A program made the position numbers and the translations under genes. The notes under the pieces are model-generated. The model saw nothing but the letters and a program-made list of their open reading frames with translations. It ran no database searches and was not told the origin of the DNA. Positions 7,938 through 14,643 of a DNA stretch of 49,217 bases are shown here, in pieces (the first letter of the stretch is position 1; the number at the start of each line of letters is the position of its first letter). The DNA lies in NCBI GenBank assembly GCA_024278335.1, contig JAJRTJ010000002.1, positions 81,008 through 130,224 of the forward strand, read 5' to 3'. This stretch comes from an archaeon. GTDB taxonomy: Archaea > Nanobdellota > Nanobdellia > Pacearchaeales > GW2011-AR1.

Positions 7938-10283
7938 TTATTGAGGACCGATAATTTCGCTTGAAGTGTCTACTGTTTGTGTAGTCAGGTAAGTTGCCGC
8001 AGCAGCAGTATCAGCAGCTTCATAACCTGCAACTAATAATGCCATCTTGCTAGTTAAACTTGAACTAGCATAACCTTTAATCAAATATTGGTTTGCACCA
8101 ACATTTGTTGCAGCAGTCCATGACTCTCCACAATAAGCACCTCCAACTAAAGCAGCCGCAGCTGAGTTAATACAACTACCTCCTACTACGATGAGATTCT
8201 TGTCGTTTACAGAAGAAACTTCACTGTCTTTAACCATCACAACACCACTTGTAGTGCTTGATGAAACAGCATCTGCTTCTGCAACATAAACATTCAAATA
8301 GGTCTCATCACTGTTATAGATTATTTCTGCTTTACCTTTATCGCTTGTTACAATTCTCTTAACTTTTGTAGCAAGCTCTCCTGCAACAACAGATTCTGTA
8401 TCATCATTTGTTCCAGGAATGTCTCTATCAGTGCTACCCGTATCCACATCTGTTACATGAACTTTACCATCGGTGTTGTCATTAAGAGTAACATTAAATG
8501 TGTTTCCTGCAGCTTTGTCACCATCTTTATTTTCTTCTGTCATATAAAGAACAAAAGAATCAGAGGTGTGACCAGCATTAGTTGTAGTCATTGCATTTGT
8601 GTCACTGAAATTAACTGCTCCTTTTGTTGTAACATTAGCAGCAGTTTCAAAAGGCAAGTAGATCTTTAATCCTCCTGCAGTGTAAATTGTATTGAAATTT
8701 ACATTTGTTCCGGCAGTTAAGTGAACCCACTCAGTTGTTGAAGTTTTGTAAACTTCTACAATGTTTAAGACAACATCACCAATATCACAAGTATCTCCGG
8801 CAGATTTATCTACACAAACTTCTACTCCAGTAACTTCGTTTTTAATTGTAGTTCTGTTCTTTGCGTCTTTCTCAGTTATCTTTGCAGACAACAAGTAGGA
8901 TTCAGCATCAGAAGTTGTGTTATATGTAGCAACGAAATATCTGTCATGGTTATCACTATTATTTGTTTCATAGAAGAATAGTGTTCCATTTCCTGCTCCT
9001 GAAGGCATTGCTAATCTTTCATCATTATCTGATCCAATCATGTAAAATTCACCAGTAGAATTTGCATGTAATATTGGAATAGTAGCAGTCCCGTCTTTAA
9101 TAGGAACAGTTAATTCAATAGTATCGTCGCCAGAATAATCTACTTTCACTGTTTCTTGGTCTCCAGTTGTCATTTCACCCATTGTGAATTTAACTGCTTC
9201 AAATCCAGGTAGAACTAATTCTGCTCCAGGAGTAAGGAATTGTTCTTCATCTGTCTTCCATTCAAGAGTGATTTTGTCAATCTTGTTTTTTCCTCCAGAT
9301 GCAGTAGCAGCAGTGATGTATCCTTTCAGACCATCAACATCTACATCATTAAGTTCTACTTCTTGGTCGTTTTCAATTTCAAGCTTACCTTTTCCAATGC
9401 TAAATTCAACATTACCTACAACTCCCGCAACATCCCTTTGGAATATACTCTTAAGTCCAATGTAGACATCATCATCTACTTCGTATGGATCGCTTGTAGT
9501 TGTTAGTTCGTTTGTTGTTTTACCATTTACAACAAGCTTTGCCTGAGTAGTAGTAAGACTTGAAATACTTACAACATAGCTCTTTCCTCCAACATCAACA
9601 GTAACAGTTTCTCCTTCGTTCAAAACTACACTGTTTGCACTGTCTAGCAGAGTCAATTTGATGTTTGTTCCATTATCTGCATTTAAGATGTAGTAGGTTT
9701 TACCAAGAATTTCAATCTCAGTTGTTTCTAAATCTACTAAATCTCCAGAACTCACATCTGATTCTGCATCAGATGAAAAGTCTAAAGTATAGTTTAGAAT
9801 TGGAGTGTTTGATGAGAGGTGAAAACCAATAGTTGGTTCTTTATTATTGTAATTGCTATCAGCAAAATGAGATGATGCAAAACTTCCCAGAGTTATTTTT
9901 TGAGTGTATTTAAACTCTGTGTTTTCATCATTTCTATATGAACCATCTGCCAAAACCAATGGAAGATCTTCGTCATCTAATGTTGTGTAAGCAACATTGA
10001 TTCTATCTCCAACATGGATTTGGTTGCTTGATTTTCCAAGGAAAAAGCTTTCACCAGTAATAGTAGTTGGACCTGTGCTTGTAACATACTTTGACAAGTC
10101 TGTTTGAATATTTGTAGCTTGAACTTGGTCAAGCGCAGCACTTGCTCCGTAGACAATAGCTACGTCAGCAGCGCCATTCGTTACAAACGGTGCTGGATAA
10201 TTAGCTGCAACAGCAGTCCCAATTGTTAATCCAGTCATCAAAAGACTTGTAGCAACAGCAGTCACTTTTTTAAAGTCAACCAT
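7938..10283 (-). CDS. S-layer protein
   Basis: Probable main surface-layer protein, 781 residues from ATG 10283. It has a Sec signal peptide (MVDFKKVTAVATSLL... ending GTAVAA), then PAPFVTNGAADVAIVYGASA, resembling the start of mature methanogen-type S-layer proteins. The acidic, Thr-rich body ends with NLIVVGGSCINSAAAALVGG and ALLVAGYEAADTAAAATYL, matching the C-terminal S-layer domain. No membrane helix closes it. An in-frame GTG at 10310 would add nine residues but includes the GGAGG ribosome-binding site, so ATG 10283 is preferred. The start is four bases after the stop of a 52-codon ORF. Confidence 0.88.
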   Translation of the reverse strand: MVDFKKVTAVATSLLMTGLTIGTAVAANYPAPFVTNGAADVAIVYGASAALDQVQATNIQTDLSKYVTSTGPTTITGESFFLGKSSNQIHVGDRINVAYTTLDDEDLPLVLADGSYRNDENTEFKYTQKITLGSFASSHFADSNYNNKEPTIGFHLSSNTPILNYTLDFSSDAESDVSSGDLVDLETTEIEILGKTYYILNADNGTNIKLTLLDSANSVVLNEGETVTVDVGGKSYVVSISSLTTTQAKLVVNGKTTNELTTTSDPYEVDDDVYIGLKSIFQRDVAGVVGNVEFSIGKGKLEIENDQEVELNDVDVDGLKGYITAATASGGKNKIDKITLEWKTDEEQFLTPGAELVLPGFEAVKFTMGEMTTGDQETVKVDYSGDDTIELTVPIKDGTATIPILHANSTGEFYMIGSDNDERLAMPSGAGNGTLFFYETNNSDNHDRYFVATYNTTSDAESYLLSAKITEKDAKNRTTIKNEVTGVEVCVDKSAGDTCDIGDVVLNIVEVYKTSTTEWVHLTAGTNVNFNTIYTAGGLKIYLPFETAANVTTKGAVNFSDTNAMTTTNAGHTSDSFVLYMTEENKDGDKAAGNTFNVTLNDNTDGKVHVTDVDTGSTDRDIPGTNDDTESVVAGELATKVKRIVTSDKGKAEIIYNSDETYLNVYVAEADAVSSSTTSGVVMVKDSEVSSVNDKNLIVVGGSCINSAAAALVGGAYCGESWTAATNVGANQYLIKGYASSSLTSKMALLVAGYEAADTAAAATYLTTQTVDTSSEIIGPQ

Positions 10284-10287
10284 ATAA

Positions 10288-10446
10288 TTATTTAAATAAC
10301 CTCCTTTCACCTCTATAGAATATGTTACCTAAGGCAACGTCATCTGGACTAACAGCCATAGGGAAAGCTGTTTTCCCAAGATGAATATGATTTGTTTTTT
10401 CCATTTTTTCAAAGACAGATTTTATTTGCTTTGTTGTATTTGTCAT
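10288..10446 (-). CDS. 52-residue leader ORF upstream of the S-layer gene
   Basis: Reads MTNTTKQIKSVFEKMEKTNH and continues with IHLGKTAFPMAVSPDDVALG and NIFYRGERRLFK before TAA at 10288-10290. The stop is four bases before the S-layer ATG, and the last codons contain the GGAGG used by the S-layer gene, so passage of ribosomes would control access to that site. The peptide looks protein-like (amphipathic helix, then a mixed segment) rather than random AT-rich translation. No homologue recognised. A GGGAATAG sequence sits directly before its ATG. Confidence 0.55.
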   Translation of the reverse strand: MTNTTKQIKSVFEKMEKTNHIHLGKTAFPMAVSPDDVALGNIFYRGERRLFK

Positions 10447-10480
10447 TCTATTCCCTATAGAACACCTTTCAGTGCACTTA

Positions 10481-10535
10481 AAGGAATAAATCTTCCTTTA
10501 AAAAGTTTATCCTTCTCAAGGGAAGATTTATCCTT
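10481..10535 (-). promoter_or_regulatory. Inverted repeat at the 5' end of the S-layer leader RNA
   Basis: Near-perfect arms AAGGAATAAATCTTCCTT (10481-10498) and AGGGAAGATTTATCCTT (about 10519-10535) can pair around a 20-base loop. The first arm can also fold alone as AAGGAA/TTCCTT. A second copy of the TTTATCCTT motif lies in the loop, allowing alternative folds. The predicted start site (about 25 bases after the TATA box) is at the edge of this structure, so the mRNA would begin with a hairpin; a role in mRNA stability is inferred. Confidence 0.55.
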
Positions 10536-10555
10536 ATTTTGCCCTTTTTAGAGGT

Positions 10556-10568
10556 TTTATTTATAAAC
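10556..10568 (-). promoter_or_regulatory. TATA box for the S-layer transcript
   Basis: Minus-strand GTTTATAAATAAA; the predicted start is near 10535, giving a leader of about 250 bases before the S-layer ATG. This is unusual here, where most genes look leaderless. Confidence 0.6.
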
Positions 10569-10669
10569 CTTTCGGTGTAACTTTATGGATAATACACCTG
10601 CCCTCTTTTTTGAATTTTTATCTCTTTTATGTATATGGTTAGTTTTACTAATATATATTATTTTATACC

Positions 10670-10683
10670 ATATATTTATAAAC
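10670..10683 (+). promoter_or_regulatory. TATA box for the HTH regulator
   Basis: ATATTTATAAACCC lies about 25 bases before ATG 10704, which supports that start over the upstream in-frame ATG at 10629. Confidence 0.65.
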
Positions 10684-10703
10684 CCTTCTTTCTTCTCCTA
10701 ATT

Positions 10704-11057
10704 ATGCCAAAAACAAAAATAAGAGAGGTTACAATTAAAGAAGAAAAAGGTTCTTTTTCAATCTTTCGTTCATCAAAATCTCAGGAGCCAACCTATGATT
10801 TTGAAAGTGTATTAGCTCTAAGACAATTATTGAGTAACGAAAAGGCAAGAATATTAAATACAATTAAAGAAAAAAATCCCAAATCAATTTATGAGCTTGC
10901 AAAATTATTAAAAAGAAATTTTAAAGCAGTGAATGATGACCTAAAACACCTTGAGAGGTTTGGATTTATTGAATTTATTGAAGAAAAAACAAAAAATCGG
11001 GTTAGGTATCGCCCTGTTTTGGCAGTTGAAACCCTTGTAATTAATTTCAAGATTTAA
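10704..11057 (+). CDS. Winged-helix transcriptional regulator, HVO_A0114-like
   Basis: Predicted DNA-binding protein of 117 residues starting MPKTKIREV. The core (about 45-115) reads LRQLLSNEKARILNTIKEK, then KSIYELAKLLKRNFKAVNDD, then LKHLERFGFIEFIEE, a winged helix similar to the archaeal MarR-like HVO_A0114/COG4190 family. It is divergent from the S-layer transcript and convergent with the pilin-like genes (four-base overlap at the 3' end), so either surface locus could be its target. The longer ORF start at 10629 is rejected because it would translate the TATA box. Confidence 0.75.
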   Translation: MPKTKIREVTIKEEKGSFSIFRSSKSQEPTYDFESVLALRQLLSNEKARILNTIKEKNPKSIYELAKLLKRNFKAVNDDLKHLERFGFIEFIEEKTKNRVRYRPVLAVETLVINFKI

Positions 11058-11551
11058 ATATTCCCATAAATCTGCAGAGAAATCTCAAATTCATCCCCCC
11101 CTTTATTAAAATACTGGACTGCTCCTTGCCCTATGCCCTGCATTTCTCCTTTTTCTATCTTTAAAAAATTCCTTTCATCTATATCTAATTTCAAAAAATA
11201 TCCATGAATTAGGCCTTGTTTCTTTCCCCAAGCATTATCAAGCATTTTATTTAATGTTTTGTTCAATACCTTACAACTTTTCTCCCCATTTAAACAATCC
11301 TCATTAGAATAACATTCAAATATCAATTTCTGCACACTTGAAAATCCCTGCACATTCTCACATTCAGTCGTGTATTGAAGCATTGCTTGGAGAAAACTTT
11401 CAACTTCATAACTTTCCACTGAATTTTTTTGAGGACTTCTTAAAAAAACAGCCAAAAAAATAAGCAAAATTACTGAAACAATTATAATAATGACTGCAAA
11501 TCCAACCATCTCTTCTTGCGCTTTTTTACTCGTGACCTTTAAGTTACTCAT
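11054..11551 (-). CDS. Pilin-like protein with class III signal peptide
   Basis: From ATG 11551 the protein starts MSNLKVTSKKAQEEMVGFAV and then a membrane helix. A short basic leader, a K-K-A-Q-E-E processing site and a hydrophobic helix are the hallmarks of archaeal pilin/archaellin-type precursors cleaved by a PibD/FlaK-like peptidase. The mature domain (about 140 residues) has four to five Cys. It overlaps the upstream pilin-like gene by eight bases and ends the minus-strand locus. Its first ten residues nearly repeat those of the pilin at 26280. An upstream in-frame ATG at 11572 is possible. Confidence 0.75.
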   Translation of the reverse strand: MSNLKVTSKKAQEEMVGFAVIIIIVSVILLIFLAVFLRSPQKNSVESYEVESFLQAMLQYTTECENVQGFSSVQKLIFECYSNEDCLNGEKSCKVLNKTLNKMLDNAWGKKQGLIHGYFLKLDIDERNFLKIEKGEMQGIGQGAVQYFNKGGDEFEISLQIYGNI

Positions 11552-12086
11552 TTTCTTTTTCATAGCCAACATAAATCTTAGCTAATTCACATTTATTTAC
11601 TATTTCTCCATTAATATTTATTTTCTTGCACAAAGAAACAAAATTTGGCTGATAAAAAGAGCCAGATTCTGAATCAAATAATTTGATTTTATTGCAGTTA
11701 GGATAGTTTGCTTTAGTGCATTCAGAAACAGGGCTTTTGGGATAAACAACTTCAATTATGATATTTGGAACATTTCCCCAAAACCCATTATATCTAGAAG
11801 AAAATTCCTTTAATATCATTACTTTGTCTGCATCAATGCAATTTGTCAGCAGATTTCCAAATGATTCTCCGCATGAAAATTCAGGAGAATTTGCAATTTT
11901 TGTTGATAAAAGAAGAGCGTTTTTTTCATTTAAAACAGTTGCAGAGTCTTTGATTGAAGCAAATTTAAAGCTAAATACAAGCAATCCAACTAAAACAAAA
12001 AACAAAACAAGAGCTATTATTGTAAATGCCATTTGCTGTATTTTAAACTGGCCTTTTTTTTGAAAAATGCTTATTTGATGAGGCAT
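11544..12086 (-). CDS. Pilin-like protein with class III signal peptide
   Basis: From ATG 12086 (MPHQISIFQKKGQFKIQQMA) the 180-residue protein has a class III leader with QKKGQ followed by a hydrophobic helix, then an outer domain with several Cys. The ORF opens further upstream at 12173, but the extra 29 codons translate a hairpin-forming insert with flanking direct repeats (12082-12123), so the later ATG is more likely. It overlaps the next pilin-like gene by eight bases and belongs to a run of four pilin-like genes. Confidence 0.7.
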   Translation of the reverse strand: MPHQISIFQKKGQFKIQQMAFTIIALVLFFVLVGLLVFSFKFASIKDSATVLNEKNALLLSTKIANSPEFSCGESFGNLLTNCIDADKVMILKEFSSRYNGFWGNVPNIIIEVVYPKSPVSECTKANYPNCNKIKLFDSESGSFYQPNFVSLCKKININGEIVNKCELAKIYVGYEKENE

Positions 12087-12123
12087 CTGCCAGAGGCATT
12101 TAAGAGATGCCTCTCTTCTGCAC
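12082..12123. mobile_element. 42-nt palindromic insert with 8-bp direct repeats
   Basis: GC-rich islet at the 5' end of a pilin-like gene. TTTGATGA occurs exactly on both sides (12074-12081 and 12124-12131). Inside, AGAGGCAT and ATGCCTCT pair around a 7-base loop, and a third GAGGCAT copy gives an alternative fold. Like other inserts in the window it has a CCAGA...TTCTG pattern, but its core differs, so family membership is inferred. Confidence 0.5.
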
Positions 12124-12166
12124 TTTGATGAAGGGTTGATAAGGGAAACAAGGGGGTTTCCTTTAT

Positions 12167-13099
12167 TTACCATAGTCTACACTCCCAATTATTTGAATTT
12201 TTATCTTCAATTTTTTCTACAATTAAAGAAAAAGCCCCTAAATCTCCCGAGCTTTTTAGTGCCGTTGCCATATTTTTTAATGCAGTTAAATCATTTCCAA
12301 AATCACTTTGACATCCTGCTCGAGAAATAAAAGTTTCTTTACTTTTATACAAATCTGTTAAGCTTCCAACTCTTTTCATTAATCTCTTTAGCTGACACTC
12401 ATACTCTAACTCATTTGAAAAAATAGCAGCATACATTAAAGAATCTTGCTCAAAACTCATAATTTGTTCTTTCTTTTTTACTAACCCCTTTCCCTTGTCA
12501 TAACTCACTAGAATATCACACTCTCCTCCCCCTCCAAAACAAACCTTTTTCCCTCTTGATAAAGAACAATTCTCTGCGCGAACATTTTCAATATTTAAAT
12601 TTTCAACTTCTTCTTGTATGTTTTCTGGAGCATTCTTAAAACAATAATACTTGTTCTTTGGAATCATATAAATTAAGTCTGCAACTTTAAACGGTAACTT
12701 AAATGGTTTAGAAAACAAGATAAATTTCTTCTCTTCTATTGGAACTTCTGAATAAATATACTTGTTAGGAAAAGAAACATCTAAATCTGTCTTAGTCCAC
12801 TCTCCAAAACTCTTTTGTGAAATCTGAATCAACTGTTGTCCAAAAAATCCTTTTAAACTACACTTGTTGTAAATCCTTGTCTCAACCGGAAAGGTTACTG
12901 TTGTTGTTTTAAAAGATTCAAATCCTGTTTCCAACGGATTAAGCAGAACTCCAATTTCCTTTACTGTTTTAGCATCTTGAAGAGTCTGTTCATTTGCAAT
13001 AAACCTTGTAACCCCATAAATTGCAAGTGCAAGAATTGCCACTCCAATAATCATTGCAAAAATCCATGAAAATGAAAACTCAAATCCTTGTTTATTCAT
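12167..13099 (-). CDS. Pilin-like secreted protein, 310 aa
   Basis: Starts MNKQGFEFSFSWIFAMIIGV: a very short leader before a hydrophobic helix (about 10-32), as in class III signal-peptide proteins. The outer domain is about 270 residues with eight or more Cys, including GKKVCFGGGGECDI near 190. No enzyme motif seen. Its start overlaps the upstream pilin-like gene by four bases, which implies co-translation. It is possibly a minor pilin or adhesin; function unproven. Confidence 0.62.
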   Translation of the reverse strand: MNKQGFEFSFSWIFAMIIGVAILALAIYGVTRFIANEQTLQDAKTVKEIGVLLNPLETGFESFKTTTVTFPVETRIYNKCSLKGFFGQQLIQISQKSFGEWTKTDLDVSFPNKYIYSEVPIEEKKFILFSKPFKLPFKVADLIYMIPKNKYYCFKNAPENIQEEVENLNIENVRAENCSLSRGKKVCFGGGGECDILVSYDKGKGLVKKKEQIMSFEQDSLMYAAIFSNELEYECQLKRLMKRVGSLTDLYKSKETFISRAGCQSDFGNDLTALKNMATALKSSGDLGAFSLIVEKIEDKNSNNWECRLW

Positions 13100-13596
13100 C
13101 TTAATACCCTAACCAATGACTCTCCTGAGCTGATTTTAAGCAGAATTTGCACTTTCCCTTTTTTGACATCAATACAATACGGGTTTTCATTTGAAGTAAT
13201 GTTTGCAATATCAAGATGTTTTATTTCAAATGCAGAAATTCCTGAGGATTCTGTGGGATAAAAAACCATGTTCTCGTCTCCATTATTAACCATGTTCAGT
13301 TCATTATACAAATTCTTATCTTTTCCTTTTCCTGCATTAAAAAAATCTATAAAACAAACTTTTTTCACTCCTGCTGGGACAGAATATTCCCCGGGGTTTG
13401 AGCCAAAAGAGCTCTTCCAGATTCTGTCTATATCTGTTTGCAAATCATTTACAAAATCTGCTGATTTAACTTCATTCATTAATCCTACAAATTTATAAAT
13501 AACCCAAAAACCAAAACTTAAGAAAGTAATTATTAGGATTATTGAAAAAATCATTCCAAATGAAAGTTTTATTTGGGCTTTATTTTTGTATCTCAT
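13096..13596 (-). CDS. Pilin-like protein, 166 aa
   Basis: Starts MRYKNKAQIKLSFGMIFSII: basic leader with a KAQ processing site, then a membrane helix (about 14-38) and a small outer domain with two Cys. The layout matches the neighbouring class III signal-peptide proteins. The 5' end overlaps the HEPN gene by 17 bases and the 3' end overlaps the 310-residue gene by four, so toxin-antitoxin and pilin genes form one overlapping chain. Confidence 0.68.
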   Translation of the reverse strand: MRYKNKAQIKLSFGMIFSIILIITFLSFGFWVIYKFVGLMNEVKSADFVNDLQTDIDRIWKSSFGSNPGEYSVPAGVKKVCFIDFFNAGKGKDKNLYNELNMVNNGDENMVFYPTESSGISAFEIKHLDIANITSNENPYCIDVKKGKVQILLKISSGESLVRVLR

Positions 13597-14041
13597 TTAA
13601 TATTCTGCGAATTTTTTCTATTTTTTCTGAATTTAATGATTCTGAAATCTCTTTGCATTTAAAGATAAATTCTTGAATCTCTTCTTTATTTATTAGTTTC
13701 TCTCTTTTTAAATAGTATTGGTTTTCTTCTCTTATTCTTTTTAATGTTTGCATAAACCAAATTTCTTTTTCATCAAAACCAAATAATTCCATTAATTCAA
13801 TAGTGCACTCATGGATTTCTGACTTAATCCCACATTTCATAAGCAAAGAATAAAGAGCTTCATAGCACGAATAATATCCAATAATCGCTTTCCATTTTTC
13901 TCCAACGCAATTTACCTGTTTCAAGTCTTCTTCAGATTCTTTTATATAAGACTTCTCTAAATGCTCTTTTTGCTCTATTAATTCAATTCCTCTTTTTTTC
14001 CTGCAACACCATTTTATTTTTTCTTTATTCATTTTTGGCAA
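13580..14041 (-). CDS. HEPN domain protein (toxin candidate, pair A)
   Basis: HEPN proteins are helical and often RNases; minimal ones pair with MNT nucleotidyltransferases as toxin-antitoxin systems. The 153-residue helical protein has the family-like segments GYYSCYEALYSLLMKCG (about 72-88) and RIREENQYYLKRE (about 122-134), resembling COG1895-type HEPN domains rather than the R-x4-6-H active-site form. It overlaps the upstream HTH-MNT gene by 17 bases. The start could also be the ATG three codons later. Confidence 0.72.
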   Translation of the reverse strand: MPKMNKEKIKWCCRKKRGIELIEQKEHLEKSYIKESEEDLKQVNCVGEKWKAIIGYYSCYEALYSLLMKCGIKSEIHECTIELMELFGFDEKEIWFMQTLKRIREENQYYLKREKLINKEEIQEFIFKCKEISESLNSEKIEKIRRILNEIQK

Positions 14042-14603
14042 AAATTTTTATTATCCTTGAAACATCTCCAAAAATAATATGGTTCTTGACAATTTCTAGT
14101 GCAAGGGGGTTTTTTCCCTTAATTAGTTTTTCAAAATTTTTAAAGTCTGTAAAATGAGGATGAATCCTGATTGGAAAAAGATTTATTTTCTCTTTAAATC
14201 TCTTTTTAGCTTTAAATATAATCAAATCCAAGTCAGATTTTTCATCAAATTTGTCTAATGCATAAGAACCAAATAAAATCAGGGATTCGCAGTTTTTTAA
14301 CAAATCTGCGATTATCGTTCCTTGCTTTTTATTTTTAATTAAGAAGTCCAACGCTTTTTTGCTTTCAACTATATTAAAAAGGATTTTTGCCTGTTCTTTT
14401 TTTAAATTAAAATAAAATAATTTGTTTCTCCCTTGTTTTTCATAATTAATGAGGTTTCTTTTAACAAGATTGTTCAAGATTCTGTTCGCAGTTTGCTGAG
14501 GGATTTTTGTTTTTCTCGCAATTTCACTTGCTGTCAGCTTTTTGCTGTATTCTCCACTAAATGGCTTTAAAACTTCTACCCATCTTTGAGTAATATTACT
14601 CAT
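14025..14603 (-). CDS. HTH-MNT nucleotidyltransferase (antitoxin candidate, pair A)
   Basis: From ATG 14603 (MSNITQRWVEVLKPF) the protein has an N-terminal winged helix (about 20-65, LTASEIARKTKIPQQTANRI) and a minimal nucleotidyltransferase domain with GSYALDKFDEKSDLDL, the G-S-x10-D-x-D signature. MNT domains can modify and silence the partner HEPN protein. AGTATTTAAAGAG at about 14624-14634 on this strand gives a leaderless promoter for this start, so the longer ORF from 14672 is not used. The HTH suggests self-regulation. Confidence 0.8.
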   Translation of the reverse strand: MSNITQRWVEVLKPFSGEYSKKLTASEIARKTKIPQQTANRILNNLVKRNLINYEKQGRNKLFYFNLKKEQAKILFNIVESKKALDFLIKNKKQGTIIADLLKNCESLILFGSYALDKFDEKSDLDLIIFKAKKRFKEKINLFPIRIHPHFTDFKNFEKLIKGKNPLALEIVKNHIIFGDVSRIIKIFAKNE

Positions 14604-14643
14604 TTTAGTTAATAAAAAAAAGCTCTTTAAATACTTTGTTATT

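Noticed and set aside
7938..10310. S-layer protein as archaeosortase substrate
   Set aside because: Its C-terminus has no hydrophobic helix or basic tail, only an S-layer domain.
10629..10703. Longer N-terminus for the HTH regulator
   Set aside because: The extra codons cover the TATA box; the ATG at 10704 has the correct promoter spacing.
12087..12173. 29-codon N-terminal extension of a pilin-like protein
   Set aside because: Encoded by the palindromic insert and its flanks; no leader-like sequence until the second ATG.
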